Below the pieces are notes generated by a model. That model made no database searches, had not been told where the DNA came from, and saw nothing but the letters and a program-made list of their open reading frames with translations. Below are positions 27,095 through 37,965 of a stretch of DNA of 64,000 nt, piece after piece; within the stretch, counting starts at the first letter, position 1; every line of letters starts with the position of its first letter. Source of the DNA: Achromobacter xylosoxidans (GTDB lineage Bacteria; Pseudomonadota; Gammaproteobacteria; Burkholderiales; Burkholderiaceae_B); NCBI RefSeq assembly GCF_014490035.1, contig NZ_CP061008.1:3844001-3908000 (forward strand). The letters run 5' to 3'. The position numbers were made by a program, and so were the translations under genes.

Positions 27095-29428
27095 TTAGAA
27101 ACCGGTCCCGATCTGGAACTGGAAGCTTTGCTTGTCGTCGCCAGGCTTCGAATTGAGCGGACGCGCATAAGACAACTGCAGCGGCCCCATCGGCGACTGC
27201 CACGACAGCCCGATACCTGCCGAGAACCTCCAGCCGCAAGGATCCTCGACCTCGCTGCCAGGCTTGCCGCCGGTGCATTGCAAGCCGCTGCCCGACGAAA
27301 CCTGGCCGGCATCCGAGAAGATGAACCAGCGCAAGGTGCGGTCCTTCGAGGCGCCAGGGAACGGCAGGTAAAGCTGCGCGTTGGCGATGACGCGCCGCGT
27401 ACCGCCCAGGTAGTCGCCCGTCTTCGTGTCGCGCGGACCCAGCGACGAGCCCTCGTAGCCGCGAACCGTGCCGATACCGCCGGCATAGACGTTCTTGATG
27501 ACCGGGTAGTCCTTGCCGCCGTAGCTCTGGCCCCAATCGACCATGCCGTTCAAGGCCAGGGTGTAGGAGCCGCCCAGCGGCACAAAGTACTGTTGCTGAG
27601 CCGTCAACATCGTGTACTTCAGGTCCACGGTCGACAGGTCCGCCTTCAGGCGGGTGTAGCCGCCCTTGGTCGGCGCCAGGCCGCTGTCGCGGGTATCCTT
27701 GGTCCAGCCGGTGGTGAAGATCACCGAGTTGGTCGAATCGCCGTAATCGTTGACGAATTTCTCGTAGGCTGCCGGCGAGTTGTTGAACAGATCGATCTGG
27801 TTGCGTTCGAAGTTCGCGCCCAGCATGATGCGGTCATACTCGGAAATCGGCACGCCGAAGTTCATGCCCAGGCCCATGGCCTTGACACGATAGTCGCCGT
27901 CGTTGTTGTTCCAGGGCTCGGTCACGCGGTAGTAGGCGGACGTGGTGCGGCTGATGCCGTCCTTGGTCCAGTACGGGTCGGTGTGCGACAGCACCACGGC
28001 GCGGTTGGTCTTGCTGGTGTTCAGCTGCAGGGTCAGGTTGGTGCCGCTGCCAAAGACGTTGTCTTCGCTGATACCGGCCGACAGAATGGCCTTTTCGGAC
28101 GAGCCGTAGCCCACGCCCAGGTTGATCATGCCGGTGGGCTTTTCCTTGACGTCGACGTTGACGTCGACCTGGTCGGGCGAACCCGGGACCGGATCGGTCT
28201 TGACGTTGACGTCGCTGAAATAGCCCAGGCGGTCGACGCGGTCGCGCGAGGTCTTGATGTCCTTGGCGTCGTACCAGGCGGCTTCCTGCTGGCGCATTTC
28301 GCGGCGCACGACTTCGTCGCGGGTGCGGGTATTGCCGCCGATCTGGATACGGCGCACGTACACGCGGCGGCTGGGGTCGACGTAGAACGTCAGGTCGGCC
28401 TCATGCTTGGCGCGATCCAGCTGCGGGTTCGGGTTGACGTTGGCAAACGCGTAGCCCAGTTCGCCCAGGTAGTCGGTGATGGCCTTGGCCGAGCCGTTGG
28501 CCTTGGCGGCCGAGAACGTCTCTTCCGGCTTGATTTCCAGCAGCGCGTTGATTTCCTTGTCCAGGCCCAGCAGATTGCCGGCCAGCTTCACGCTGCGCAC
28601 CTTGTAAGGCTCGCCTTCGTGCACGGTAATCGTGATGCGGATGTCCTTGCGGTCCGGCGAAATCGTGACCTGTGGCGGCTCAACCGAGAACTCGAGGTAG
28701 CCGCGATCCAGGTAGAACGAGCGCAGGCGCTCCAGATCGCCCTCGAGCTTTTCGCGCGAGTACTTGTCGGTATCCGTATACCAGGTCAGCCAGCCCGGCG
28801 TGGTCAGCTTGAACTCGTCGAGCAGATCGCTTTCGGAGAAAGCCTTGTTGCCCACGAAGCGGATTTCCTGGATGCGCGCGACCGAGCCTTCGAACACGTC
28901 AAAGCTCACGCCCACGCGGTTGCGCGGCAGCGGGGTCACGGTGGAAGTCACTTCGATGCCGTACTTGCCCTTGGACAGGTACTGCTGCTTCAGTTCGTAT
29001 TCGGCGCGCTCGAGCATGGAGCGGTCGAAGATGCGGCCTTCGGCGAAGCCGACCTGCGCCAGCGACGTGGTGATCGCCTTGGAGTCGAACTCGCGCATGC
29101 CGTTGAAGTTCACCGACGCAATCGTGGGGCGTTCCTGCACGACCACCACGACGACGTTGTTGTCCGTCTGGATCTGTACGTCGGTGAAAAAGCCTGTGCC
29201 GTACAAGCGGCGGATGGCTTCAGTGGCTTCTTCTTCGGTGAACTTTTCGCCCACTTTGACGGGGAGATAGCCGAAGACGGTGCCGGCGTCAGTTCGTTGA
29301 ATACCCTCTACGCGGATATCCCGCACGACAAAAGGGTCGAAGGCGTGGGCGATGGCCGGAACCAGCAGTGCGGCGATCAAACCCGGCAGTACACCCTTTT
29401 TGTGATGAAACATCCGGCGAAAAGACAT
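27095..29428 (-). CDS. bamA: outer membrane protein assembly factor BamA
   Basis: 777 residues from ATG 29428 (MSFRRMFHHKKG); GAGG lies about ten bases upstream. BamA folds and inserts beta-barrel proteins into the outer membrane. After the signal peptide (ends AHA), five POTRA domains follow (about 30-430; the first opens FVVRDIRVEGIQR), then the 16-strand barrel, with the late conserved motif GTVRGYEGSSLGPRD (the VRGF/Y-type loop) and a final strand that ends in the C-terminal aromatic residue Phe. Lies between rseP and ompH, the conserved order. Essential gene in relatives. Confidence 0.97.
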   Translation of the reverse strand: MSFRRMFHHKKGVLPGLIAALLVPAIAHAFDPFVVRDIRVEGIQRTDAGTVFGYLPVKVGEKFTEEEATEAIRRLYGTGFFTDVQIQTDNNVVVVVVQERPTIASVNFNGMREFDSKAITTSLAQVGFAEGRIFDRSMLERAEYELKQQYLSKGKYGIEVTSTVTPLPRNRVGVSFDVFEGSVARIQEIRFVGNKAFSESDLLDEFKLTTPGWLTWYTDTDKYSREKLEGDLERLRSFYLDRGYLEFSVEPPQVTISPDRKDIRITITVHEGEPYKVRSVKLAGNLLGLDKEINALLEIKPEETFSAAKANGSAKAITDYLGELGYAFANVNPNPQLDRAKHEADLTFYVDPSRRVYVRRIQIGGNTRTRDEVVRREMRQQEAAWYDAKDIKTSRDRVDRLGYFSDVNVKTDPVPGSPDQVDVNVDVKEKPTGMINLGVGYGSSEKAILSAGISEDNVFGSGTNLTLQLNTSKTNRAVVLSHTDPYWTKDGISRTTSAYYRVTEPWNNNDGDYRVKAMGLGMNFGVPISEYDRIMLGANFERNQIDLFNNSPAAYEKFVNDYGDSTNSVIFTTGWTKDTRDSGLAPTKGGYTRLKADLSTVDLKYTMLTAQQQYFVPLGGSYTLALNGMVDWGQSYGGKDYPVIKNVYAGGIGTVRGYEGSSLGPRDTKTGDYLGGTRRVIANAQLYLPFPGASKDRTLRWFIFSDAGQVSSGSGLQCTGGKPGSEVEDPCGWRFSAGIGLSWQSPMGPLQLSYARPLNSKPGDDKQSFQFQIGTGF

Positions 29429-29462
29429 CCTTGAGTATCCTCGGTCGTGCAAATGGCGGGGG

Positions 29463-29490
29463 ATTTTATGCTAAATCGCGTTCAAGTGAA
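29463..29490 (-). promoter_or_regulatory. possible promoter for bamA
   Basis: Read on the minus strand: TTCACT, 16 bases, then TAAAAT, ending about 35 bases before the bamA start and overlapping the last codons of rseP. It fits a sigma-70 promoter with a moderate -35. It would give bamA and the genes after it transcription apart from the long rpsB-side operon. A sigma-E box was looked for and not seen. Confidence 0.35.
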
Positions 29491-30813
29491 CAAACGCGTG
29501 AAATCATTGAACAGCGCAAGCCCCATCAGGCTTGCCAATAAACCTATGCCGGCGCGCTGTCCGATATCGATCCACCTTGCTGGCGGCGGGCTACCCCGCA
29601 CAATTTCGACGAGATAGTACAGCAGATGGCCACCGTCCAGCATGGGAATGGGCAGCAAATTTAGTACGCCCAGGCTGATACTGATCAAGGCGATATAAGC
29701 GATGTACGCAACAATTCCGATTCTGGCGGTCTGGCCGGCGTAATCCGCGATGGTCACGGGACCGCTGACATTGCGCCAGGAAACGTCGCCCGTGACCATG
29801 CGCCCCATCATGCGCAGGGAGAACCAGGCGGTGTCCCAGGTGCGCACGGCGCCCTTCCACAGGCTTTCGAATACACCGTAGCGCACGGTCACCATGGGAA
29901 TGTCGCCGCCCAGCTGGACGCCCAGGCGGCCAATTACCTGGCCGTTGACCGTCTCGGCACGGGGCGTGACGTTCAGGGAAACATTGGCGCCGTCGCGCGC
30001 CAGGGTCATGGCCAGGGTCTTGCCGGCGCTTTCCTGGATCTGCCGGACCAGCGCGCTGGTGTCCGGGGTGGGAACGCCGTTCACGGCCAGCACCAGGTCA
30101 CCCGCCCGCAGGCCGGCCGCCTGCCCTTCGCCGCCGTCGTTGACGACGCGCACAGCGGGTTTGGGCTGGGCCAGGCGCACGCCGGCTGCGGCCAGCGGGT
30201 CGCCGCCAGCCGGATCCATCGTGTTCGACGGCAGCACCAATTCGCGCTGCTGGACCGCGCCCGCAGGCGTCTTGACCTCGATCCTGGCGCTGCCGCCGGT
30301 AGCCATGACGTCCATCAGGCGCCAGCGCGCGTCGGACCAGGAGGCCACCTCTTCGCCGTCGATGGCCAGGATGCGGTCGCCCGACAAAAGGCCGGCGCGC
30401 GCGGCCGGCGTGTCGGCCGCGGGCTGGGCGATGACGGCCACGGGCTCTTCGGTGCCGGCCATGTTCAGGCCGGCGTAGAGGAAGACCGCGAGTATCAGGT
30501 TGAAAATGGGGCCGGCGGCGACGATGGCGATACGCTGGCCGACGGGCTTGCTGTTGAAGGCCCCTGCCACTTCCGCCGGGCTCGCGCCGGCGGGGGGATC
30601 GTCCTGCATCTTGACGTAGCCGCCCAGCGGCAGGGCCGAAACGGCCCATTCCGTGCCGTGGCGGTCGGTGCGGCGCAGAATGACCTTGCCAAATCCCACC
30701 GAGAAGCGCAGCACCTTCACGCCGCACAGACGGGCCACCCAATAGTGCCCCAGTTCATGGAAGATGATCAGGGAGCCAAGCGCAACCGCAAAGGCCAGCA
30801 GGGTGAAAAGCAT
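29482..30813 (-). CDS. rseP: site-2 protease RseP
   Basis: 443 residues, inner-membrane zinc metalloprotease. It cleaves the anti-sigma factor RseA within the membrane after the first cut by DegS, and so turns on the envelope-stress sigma factor. The zinc motif HELGH is at residues 19-23 in the first helix. Two PDZ domains lie in the periplasm (about 115-300; segments RAGLLSGDRILAIDGEEV and AAGLRAGDLVLAVNG). The second metal motif NLLPIPMLDGGHL is near the C-terminus. Placed between dxr and bamA, as usual. Confidence 0.96.
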   Translation of the reverse strand: MLFTLLAFAVALGSLIIFHELGHYWVARLCGVKVLRFSVGFGKVILRRTDRHGTEWAVSALPLGGYVKMQDDPPAGASPAEVAGAFNSKPVGQRIAIVAAGPIFNLILAVFLYAGLNMAGTEEPVAVIAQPAADTPAARAGLLSGDRILAIDGEEVASWSDARWRLMDVMATGGSARIEVKTPAGAVQQRELVLPSNTMDPAGGDPLAAAGVRLAQPKPAVRVVNDGGEGQAAGLRAGDLVLAVNGVPTPDTSALVRQIQESAGKTLAMTLARDGANVSLNVTPRAETVNGQVIGRLGVQLGGDIPMVTVRYGVFESLWKGAVRTWDTAWFSLRMMGRMVTGDVSWRNVSGPVTIADYAGQTARIGIVAYIAYIALISISLGVLNLLPIPMLDGGHLLYYLVEIVRGSPPPARWIDIGQRAGIGLLASLMGLALFNDFTRLFT

Positions 30814-30871
30814 CGGAATCGGAGAAATCTAGGAAATCAGAGGCAGGCGGACGGTGGCGACCGAGCCTGCG

Positions 30872-32071
30872 TCAGGCCAGGCCCAGGTTGCCCGCGAAGA
30901 CGCGCGCGTCGGAATCAAGCGCGAGCACGTCGTCAAGACTGTTGAGCGTAACAGATGCTTGCCGCGCCTGCCACTCCAGGGAAGCCTCGATTACCCGCGG
31001 AATCCAGGTATAGGGCAGCCGACCGCTCAGGAAGGCCTCCACGGCGATCTCGTTGGCGGCGTTCAGCGCCACGCAGGCTCCCTGCCCGGCGCGCAGCGCC
31101 GCGAACGACAGGGCCAGGCACGGAAAGCGGGCCAGATCCGGCTTTTCGAAGTCCAGCCGCCCCAGGCGCGTCAGGTCCAGCGGACCGACGCCGCTGTCCA
31201 GGCGTTCGGGAAAGCCCAGGCCGTAGGCGATGGGCGTGCGCATGTCGGGCTGGCCAAGCTGAGCCAGCACCGAGCCGTCGTCGTACTCGACCATGGAATG
31301 CACCACGCTCTGGGGATGCACCACCACCTCGATGCGGTCAGCAGGCATCGCGAACAGCCAATGCGCCTCGATCACCTCCAGGCCCTTGTTGAGCATGGTG
31401 GCGGAATCGACCGAGATCTTGCGGCCCATGCTCCAGTTGGGATGAGCGCAAGCCTGGGCCGGCGTCACATCGTGCAGGTCTTCCAGGTCGCGTCCGCGGA
31501 AAGGGCCGCCGGAGGCGGTCAGCAGCAGACGGCGCACGCCGGGCGCCGGGCGATCCGGCGCGACGGCTCGCCCGCCATGAGGCAGGCATTGGAAAATGGC
31601 GTTATGTTCGCTGTCGATAGGCAGCAGTTCGGCGCCGTTGTCGCGTACGGCCTGCATGAAGAGCGAGCCGGCTGCAACCAGCGCTTCCTTGTTGGCCAGC
31701 AATACGCGCTTGCCGCTGCGGGCGGCCGCCAGGGCAGCGGGCAGTCCCGCCGCCCCCACGATGGCCGCCATGACGGAGTCGCATTGGGGATCGGCGGCGG
31801 TATCGGCCAACGCCTGGGAGCCGACCCGGATTTCCGGCATGGGCTGGCCGCCCGCCCATGCGGCAATGAATTTCTCGCGGGCCGCCGAGTCCGGCACCAC
31901 CACCACGGCAGCGCGGCTGGCCTGCGCCTGCTCCGCCAGGCGCGCCATCCGGCTGTACGCCGACAGCGCGTAAACCGCCAGGCGCTCGGGGTGGCGGGCG
32001 ATCACATCCAGCGTGCTTTCACCGATCGAACCGGTCGATCCCAGCACGACGACGCGTTGAAAAGCCGTCAA
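30872..32071 (-). CDS. dxr: 1-deoxy-D-xylulose 5-phosphate reductoisomerase
   Basis: 399 residues. Second step of the MEP isoprenoid pathway: rearrangement and NADPH reduction of DXP to MEP. The NADPH loop [12 protein letters not shown] opens the protein, and [13 protein letters not shown] and [24 protein letters not shown] carry metal and substrate residues. The start codon is TTG (rare) and overlaps the stop of cdsA as TTGA. No other start gives the N-terminal strand, so the call is firm. Rare start and overlap suggest low, coupled translation. Confidence 0.95.
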   Translation of the reverse strand: MTAFQRVVVLGSTGSIGESTLDVIARHPERLAVYALSAYSRMARLAEQAQASRAAVVVVPDSAAREKFIAAWAGGQPMPEIRVGSQALADTAADPQCDSVMAAIVGAAGLPAALAAARSGKRVLLANKEALVAAGSLFMQAVRDNGAELLPIDSEHNAIFQCLPHGGRAVAPDRPAPGVRRLLLTASGGPFRGRDLEDLHDVTPAQACAHPNWSMGRKISVDSATMLNKGLEVIEAHWLFAMPADRIEVVVHPQSVVHSMVEYDDGSVLAQLGQPDMRTPIAYGLGFPERLDSGVGPLDLTRLGRLDFEKPDLARFPCLALSFAALRAGQGACVALNAANEIAVEAFLSGRLPYTWIPRVIEASLEWQARQASVTLNSLDDVLALDSDARVFAGNLGLA

Positions 32072-32925
32072 AACAACACTCCAGACAAAAGTAGCGCAAA
32101 CGGCGCGACCGGGAGAATCGCGTCGATGCGGTCATAGACCCCGCCGTGGCCAGGCAGCAGCGTGCTGGAATCCTTGCGACCGGCGCGCCGCTTGAGCAGC
32201 GATTCGAACAGGTCGCCCACGATCGACAGCACGCCGAGCACGGCGGCAATGGGCAGCGCCAGCCAGAAGCTCCAGCGCTCGACCAGCGCATGGCCGTAAG
32301 TGCCTTCCCACAGGCTGGAAAGACCGATCCAGACCACCGCGCCCAGGACGCCGGCGACCGCGCCCGCGACCGTCTTGCCCGGGCTGACCCGCGGAGCCAG
32401 TTTACGCTTGCCAAAGGCTCTGCCGGCAAAATAGGCGGCAATGTCGGCGACCCAGACCAGCGCCAGCAGCGACACCACGAAACCGGCGCCATGCGCCACG
32501 AACATCTGCGCCAGCACGGCCCAGGCGGCAAACGCCGCGGGCACGGAAAAAACCGACCAGCCCAAGCTGGCGGGAGGCGCATCGGAGCGCCCGCGCACCA
32601 CCGCCGTCAGACCGCCGAACAGCCAAACCGCGGCCACCGCCGGCACCACATAACGCAGCACCCAGACGGGATCCGCGATGCCGGCATTCTGCCCCGCGAG
32701 CCAGGCGGACGCCAACGCCAGCATGCCCCCGAACAGCAGAACGGCGACGCCGACGGCAATGAGAGGGGAAGGCGGTTGCGGCAGGGTCAGGCGCAGCCAC
32801 TCCCAATTGGCGCAGGCGGCAGCCAGGGCCAGAAGCGCAACGAACCACCAGGGGTTCGCGCTGACCATCGCGGCGGCCAGAACGGCCAACAGAACGACTG
32901 CGGTAACGATACGCTGGCCCAACAT
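32068..32925 (-). CDS. cdsA: phosphatidate cytidylyltransferase
   Basis: 285 residues with about eight membrane helices. It makes CDP-diacylglycerol from phosphatidic acid and CTP, the branch point for all phospholipids. The family signatures are present: [21 protein letters not shown] near the middle, and close to the C-terminus [27 protein letters not shown] with the metal-binding Asp residues. Inner membrane. Its stop overlaps the TTG start of dxr by 4 bases and it starts 56 bases after uppS. Confidence 0.95.
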   Translation of the reverse strand: MLGQRIVTAVVLLAVLAAAMVSANPWWFVALLALAAACANWEWLRLTLPQPPSPLIAVGVAVLLFGGMLALASAWLAGQNAGIADPVWVLRYVVPAVAAVWLFGGLTAVVRGRSDAPPASLGWSVFSVPAAFAAWAVLAQMFVAHGAGFVVSLLALVWVADIAAYFAGRAFGKRKLAPRVSPGKTVAGAVAGVLGAVVWIGLSSLWEGTYGHALVERWSFWLALPIAAVLGVLSIVGDLFESLLKRRAGRKDSSTLLPGHGGVYDRIDAILPVAPFALLLSGVLF

Positions 32926-32981
32926 TTGACGGTCTCCTCGTGTACAGCCCTGGAAAGACGCGCTAGTCGCCGTCCGTTTTA

Positions 32982-33743
32982 TTACGCGCCGTTTTCGCTG
33001 ACTTGCGCGCTGGTACGGCCAAAGCGGCGTTCGCGCGTGCGGTACCAGTCAAAGGCGGCCGCGAGCTCGGCGGCGCCGAAATCCGGCCAGTAGCGATCCG
33101 TGAAGTAGAACTCCGCGTAAGCCATCTGCCAGATCAGGAAATTGGAAATGCGCTGTTCGCCGCCGGTGCGGATGAACAGATCGGGTTCTGGCGCCCAGGA
33201 CATGGACAGATGGCGCGCCAGGCGCTCCTCGTCGACCAGCTGGGGCTGGGTGGCCAGTGCGGGCTCGGCGGCCAGCATGGCGCGGGTCGCCTGCAGGATG
33301 TCCCAGCGACCGCCATAGTTGGCGGCGACCGTCAGGTGCAGGCGGTCGTTGTGGGCCGTGCGCTCCTGGGCCGCGAAGATCAGCTCCTGCAAACGGGGCT
33401 CGAAGGCCGATAGGTCGCCGATGACGTGCAGGCGCACGCCCTGCTCTTCCAGCTTGCCGATCTCGCGCTCCAGCGCCTGCACGAACAGGCGCATGAGCAG
33501 CGACACTTCCTCGGCCGGACGGCGCCAGTTCTCGGAACTGAAGGCGAACAGGGTCAGATAGCGCACGCCGGCGCGGCCGCAGGCCTCGACCACGCGCCGC
33601 ACCGCCTGCACGCCCTTGGCGTGGCCCGCGGTGCGCGGCAGCAGCCGCCTAGTCGCCCACCGGCCATTGCCATCCATGATGATGGCCACGTGCTCGGGAA
33701 TGTCGCGGGTAGCGGGAACCGCCTGGGTCGAACTGGTTGCCAT
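32982..33743 (-). CDS. uppS: (2Z,6E)-farnesyl-PP-dependent undecaprenyl diphosphate synthase
   Basis: 253 residues. It makes the C55 lipid carrier for peptidoglycan and O-antigen by adding eight isopentenyl units to farnesyl diphosphate. The cis-prenyltransferase signature [10 protein letters not shown] is at residues 21-30 with catalytic Asp24. [14 protein letters not shown] and the C-terminal [15 protein letters not shown]...AYAEFYFTD block follow. Cytoplasmic face of the membrane. It stands between frr and cdsA, the standard place. Confidence 0.97.
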   Translation of the reverse strand: MATSSTQAVPATRDIPEHVAIIMDGNGRWATRRLLPRTAGHAKGVQAVRRVVEACGRAGVRYLTLFAFSSENWRRPAEEVSLLMRLFVQALEREIGKLEEQGVRLHVIGDLSAFEPRLQELIFAAQERTAHNDRLHLTVAANYGGRWDILQATRAMLAAEPALATQPQLVDEERLARHLSMSWAPEPDLFIRTGGEQRISNFLIWQMAYAEFYFTDRYWPDFGAAELAAAFDWYRTRERRFGRTSAQVSENGA

Positions 33744-33922
33744 TGGTCTGGGGCTGCGCGCGGTGAAACGGCGAAAACGGAATTACGTGAAGAAAAGCCT
33801 GCGCCGTCGTTCCACCGCTAGGCAGCAAGGCTGCGAATCAATGGACAGGACGGCGCTCAGGCAGGATATCCCGGTCGCCAGGGAGATAGGGGCTAGCCTG
33901 TCACCCTGACGGCATCCAGGAA

Positions 33923-34483
33923 TTATACGGTCATGATTTCCGCTTCTTTCTGCGTGACCATCTTGTCGATGTCAGCCACGCTGCGGTCGGTCAGCTTCTG
34001 GACGTCGTCCTGCGAACGGCGTTCGTCGTCCTCGGAGATTTCCTTGTCCTTGACCAGCTTCTTCAGCGCTTCGTTGGCTTCGCGGCGCAGGTTGCGCACG
34101 GCCACCTTGGCGTCCTCGCCTTCGCTGCGGACCACCTTGGTCAGGTCGCGGCGGCGCTCTTCGGTCAGCGCAGGCATCGGCACGCGGATCGTGTCGCCCA
34201 TCGACATGGGGTTCAGACCCAGGTCCGATTCGCGGATCGCCTTTTCGATCGCGGAGGCCATGCTCTTCTCGTAGGGCTGCACGCTGATGGTGCGGGCGTC
34301 CACGAGGTTCACGTTGCCAACCTGGCTGATCGGCACGGGCGAGCCGTAGTACTCGACCTGCACGTGGTCCAGGATGCCGGTGTGGGCGCGGCCCGTACGG
34401 ATCTTGGCCAGGTTGGTCTTGAGCGTGTCAAGCGACTTGGCCATCCTGGCTTCGGCGGATTTGCGGATTTCTGCGACGCTCAT
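33923..34483 (-). CDS. frr: ribosome recycling factor
   Basis: 186 residues, normal size. With EF-G it splits the post-termination ribosome. The two-domain signature is seen in the long helices [23 protein letters not shown] (first 40) and [24 protein letters not shown] near the end, with the beta domain in between ([16 protein letters not shown]). Cytoplasmic. 179 bases separate it from uppS; I see no gene there. Confidence 0.97.
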   Translation of the reverse strand: MSVAEIRKSAEARMAKSLDTLKTNLAKIRTGRAHTGILDHVQVEYYGSPVPISQVGNVNLVDARTISVQPYEKSMASAIEKAIRESDLGLNPMSMGDTIRVPMPALTEERRRDLTKVVRSEGEDAKVAVRNLRREANEALKKLVKDKEISEDDERRSQDDVQKLTDRSVADIDKMVTQKEAEIMTV

Positions 34484-34498
34484 GGAATTTCCTTTTCT

Positions 34499-35302
<804 letters not shown>

Positions 35303-35312
35303 CTACCCTGGG

Positions 35313-36191
35313 TCAGGCGCGGCCGGCGGCGGCAGCGGCGACCTCAGCGGCGAAATCGCTGGTCTTCTTCTCGATACCTTCGCCGACAACGAACAGCACG
35401 AACTTGCTGATCGAAGCGCCCTTTTCCTTGAGCATCTGCTCAACGCTGTGCTTGTCGCTCTTGACGAACGGCTGCGACAGCAGGGTGACTTCCTTCAGGA
35501 ACTTCGCGACCGAGCCTTCGACCATCTTGGCGACGATGTCAGCCGGCTTGCCCGATTCGGCGGCCTTCTGTTCGGCGACCGAGCGTTCGGCGGCGATGTC
35601 GGCGGGGTTCACGCCGTCGGCGTTCAGAGCCTTGGGCTTGGTGGCGGCGATGTGCATCGCCAGGTCCTTGCCCACTTCTTCCGCGCCGGTGTATTCGACC
35701 AGCACGCCGATCTTGCCGCCGTGCACGTAGCTGGCCAGCGCGTTCGGGGTCTCGATGCGCTCGAAGCGGCGGATCGAGATGTTTTCGCCGATCTTGCCGA
35801 TCAGGGCGGTGCGGGTGCTTTCAACCGTGCCGTCGCCGTAGGGCAGCGCCGACAGGGCTTCCACCGTGGCGGGGTTCTGCGTGGCGACCAGTTCGGCCAG
35901 CTTGTTCACGAAGCCGACGAAGTCGTCGTTCTTGGCGACGAAGTCGGTTTCGCAGTTGATTTCGATGACGGCGCCCTTCTTGGCGTCGGCGGAGATGAAC
36001 AGACCGATCAGGCCTTCAGCGGTGACGCGAGCGGCAGCCTTGCTGGCCTTGTTGCCCAGCTTGACGCGCAGGATTTCCTCGGCGCGGGCCAGGTCGCCCT
36101 CGGCTTCCGTCAAGGCCTTCTTGCACTCCATCATGGGCGCGTCGGTCTTTTCGCGCAGTTCCTTGACCAGGGCAGCGGTAATTTCAGCCAT
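35313..36191 (-). CDS. tsf: elongation factor Ts
   Basis: 292 residues. Nucleotide exchange factor for EF-Tu. It has the UBA-like N-terminal domain ([21 protein letters not shown]), the core with [15 protein letters not shown], where the Asp-Phe pair contacts EF-Tu, and a C-terminal coiled-coil part. Cytoplasmic. The gene follows rpsB after 178 bases, the largest gap in this run, with a stem-loop in it. Confidence 0.97.
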   Translation of the reverse strand: MAEITAALVKELREKTDAPMMECKKALTEAEGDLARAEEILRVKLGNKASKAAARVTAEGLIGLFISADAKKGAVIEINCETDFVAKNDDFVGFVNKLAELVATQNPATVEALSALPYGDGTVESTRTALIGKIGENISIRRFERIETPNALASYVHGGKIGVLVEYTGAEEVGKDLAMHIAATKPKALNADGVNPADIAAERSVAEQKAAESGKPADIVAKMVEGSVAKFLKEVTLLSQPFVKSDKHSVEQMLKEKGASISKFVLFVVGEGIEKKTSDFAAEVAAAAAGRA

Positions 36192-36310
36192 GTTTGCTCC
36201 AATTTGCTAGAACATGCCCCGGCGCACCGGGACAGTGGTTTGATTCGATGGGACATCCGCGACTAGCGGATCAGGAAGATGGGAGCCCACCTTCGCATTG
36301 CCGGCGAGGC

Positions 36311-36339
36311 GGGAGCGGACCGATTTCGGCACCGCTCCC
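36311..36339. other. stem-loop between rpsB and tsf
   Basis: GGGAGCGG at 36311-36318 and CCGCTCCC at 36332-36339 form a perfect 8-bp stem with a 13-nt loop, 31 bases after the rpsB stop on the minus strand. There is no U-run behind it. It could act as a partial stop, an RNase site or a shield that sets different levels for S2 and EF-Ts. Confidence 0.5.
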
Positions 36340-36369
36340 AGACGCTAACCGCCGGACATGACAACAGGC

Positions 36370-37119
36370 TTAGGCCTGGTTGTCCTGCACTTCGACGAAC
36401 TCTTCCTGGCCTTCGCCCAGTTCTTCGACCAGACCGTTCAGGTTCTGTTCGCGGCCTTCCAGCACGGCGTCGGCGATGCCCTTGGCGTACAGCGCGATGG
36501 CCTTGGCCGAGTCGTCGTTGCCGGGGATGACGTAGTCGATGCCTTCGGGCGAGTGGTTGGTGTCAACCACGGCGACCACGGGGATACCCAGGGTCTTGGC
36601 TTCGGCGATGGCGATCTTGTGGTAGCCGACGTCGATCACGAAAATGGCGTCAGGCAGACCGTTCATGTCCTTGATGCCGCCGATCGACTTGTTCAGCTTT
36701 TCCAGTTCACGCTGGAACAGCAGGCCTTCCTTCTTGATCATGCGCTCGGCGCCGCCTTCGGCGACAACGGCTTCCATGTCCTTCAGGCGCTTGACCGAGG
36801 TCTTGACCGTCTTGAAGTTGGTCAGCATGCCGCCGAGCCAGCGGGCGTCGACGAAGGGCATGCCGCAACGGGAGGCTTCAGCGGCGACCAGCTCGCGGGC
36901 AGCGCGCTTGGTGCCGACGAACAGGATGTTGCCGCCGCGAGCAGCCAGCTGCTTCACGAACTTGGTGGCTTCCTGGTACTTATCAACCGTCTTTTCCAGG
37001 TTGATGATGTGAATCTTGTTGCGATGGCCGAAGATGAAGGGGGCCATCTTGGGGTTCCAGTAGCGGGTCTGGTGACCAAAGTGGACACCCGCTTCCAGCA
37101 TTTCGCGCATCAAAGACAT
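36370..37119 (-). CDS. rpsB: 30S ribosomal protein S2
   Basis: 249 residues from ATG 37119 ([17 protein letters not shown]) with GGAG six bases upstream; a TTG at 37131 is not needed. S2 binds the 30S body late in assembly. Conserved: [21 protein letters not shown], the [11 protein letters not shown] stretch, [14 protein letters not shown], and [28 protein letters not shown] short acidic tail ends the protein ([13 protein letters not shown]). Cytoplasmic. Confidence 0.97.
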   Translation of the reverse strand: MSLMREMLEAGVHFGHQTRYWNPKMAPFIFGHRNKIHIINLEKTVDKYQEATKFVKQLAARGGNILFVGTKRAARELVAAEASRCGMPFVDARWLGGMLTNFKTVKTSVKRLKDMEAVVAEGGAERMIKKEGLLFQRELEKLNKSIGGIKDMNGLPDAIFVIDVGYHKIAIAEAKTLGIPVVAVVDTNHSPEGIDYVIPGNDDSAKAIALYAKGIADAVLEGREQNLNGLVEELGEGQEEFVEVQDNQA

Positions 37120-37172
37120 AACTTTCTCCAAGGGTTGATTTCTTGCGCCGCACCTGCATCAGCCTTTGACTG

Positions 37173-37214
37173 ACACCCTGGGTGGTGTTGCGCGCGATTT
37201 CCCGCAAATGCGGG
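37173..37214 (-). promoter_or_regulatory. rpsB leader with two hairpins (possible S2 autoregulation)
   Basis: Upstream of rpsB on the minus strand lie two small hairpins: ACACC/GGTGT at 37173-37177 and 37184-37188, and CCCGC/GCGGG within CCCGCAAATGCGGG at 37201-37214. In other proteobacteria S2 represses its own operon through a structured leader in just this place. Whether these hairpins do the same is inference; the RNA structure was judged by eye. Confidence 0.35.
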
Positions 37215-37965
37215 ATGACAAAATTTTAACCGGGCCGACCGATCACTGCCGCAATAACTACGACGCCCTGGGGCGCCTTCTACTACGCTGCCGCGATAAA
37301 CCCAGACGGCCGCCACGACCAAGAGCCTTGCACCGCTTGCTTGCAGGCGCTTTTCCAGACCCACCAGGAATTTCCTGGAAGTTTCCGGCGGTTTCCCGAA
37401 AGCGCACCCGGACCTGTTTTGTTGGCGGCGAAATCCAGCTCTGGAAAATCCAGCTCTTCGCGTTCAAGCAAGGGTTTTTACACCCAGACTTCAGTTCGAC
37501 CGCGCATCAGACCATCGGGGCATCTCTTAAGAAAACGCGAACGTTTTCAAGAACTTAAGCCGACATCCACACCGAGTCCAAACCCTGAGCCTGCATCGCC
37601 GCTCTAAAACATGACCGGGCTTACAAGCACGCCGCGTCCCCAGCCTGGCGCCTGCTCCGGATTTGCCGCTGTCCCCGCCCGCCCGACTGGTTTCCTGTTC
37701 GCGTATCCACCCACGGAATCAACGGCCTGCCCGATTTCGCTCCACAACCTTCGCTTGCGGTGAAACTTCAGGGCGCGCCGCCGATCACTATGAAAGGACC
37801 CGCTGCCAGAACAACTGCCGGGTTTGCGAGGCATCGGTTCCGCTGCCTGCACCCGCCGGGTTCAGCCTTTGCCGTAACCCGATTGCTCCCCAAAATTTTA
37901 GGGAAGCCTATAATTCTACTATTCTTTCAAGCAGACATTCAAGCGAGACATCGCCAAGCTATTCC
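37215..37965. other. long gene-free interval between rpsB and map
   Basis: About 750 bases with no frame that shows codon bias, a good ribosome-binding site or a recognisable domain. It must hold the promoters of both divergent units. Noted inside: a 12-base direct repeat AAATCCAGCTCT at 37431-37442 and 37446-37457 (15-base period), several A/T-rich patches unlike the neighbouring genes, and the map promoter near 37888-37914. No tRNA-like fold was seen. A small RNA or leader peptide cannot be excluded. Confidence 0.5.
37888..37914 (+). promoter_or_regulatory. map: map promoter with overlapping palindrome
   Basis: A perfect -10 hexamer TATAAT is at 37909-37914, 52 bases before the map start. 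A -35 candidate TTGCTC at 37883-37888 is 20 bases away, too far for a strong site. Just between them is an imperfect palindrome CCCCAAAATTTTAGGG (37888-37903, seven of eight pairs), placed where a repressor or bent-DNA-binding activator would act. Confidence 0.45.

Noticed and set aside
27071..29434. A 787-codon open frame on the plus strand opposite bamA
   Set aside because: It is antisense to a well-supported gene; the high GC content keeps stop codons rare. No domain is recognisable and the amino-acid make-up (Arg, Gly, Val, His) is typical of a shadow frame.
29463..29490. Sigma-E promoter for bamA/ompH
   Set aside because: I looked for GGAACTT-N16-TCTGA type sequences upstream of bamA and ompH and found none; only a sigma-70-like pair was kept.
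37166..37558. Open frames in the rpsB-map interval as real genes
   Set aside because: They are Pro/Arg/Ser-rich, lack a ribosome-binding site and have no family signature; they change frame where the sequence is A/T-rich.
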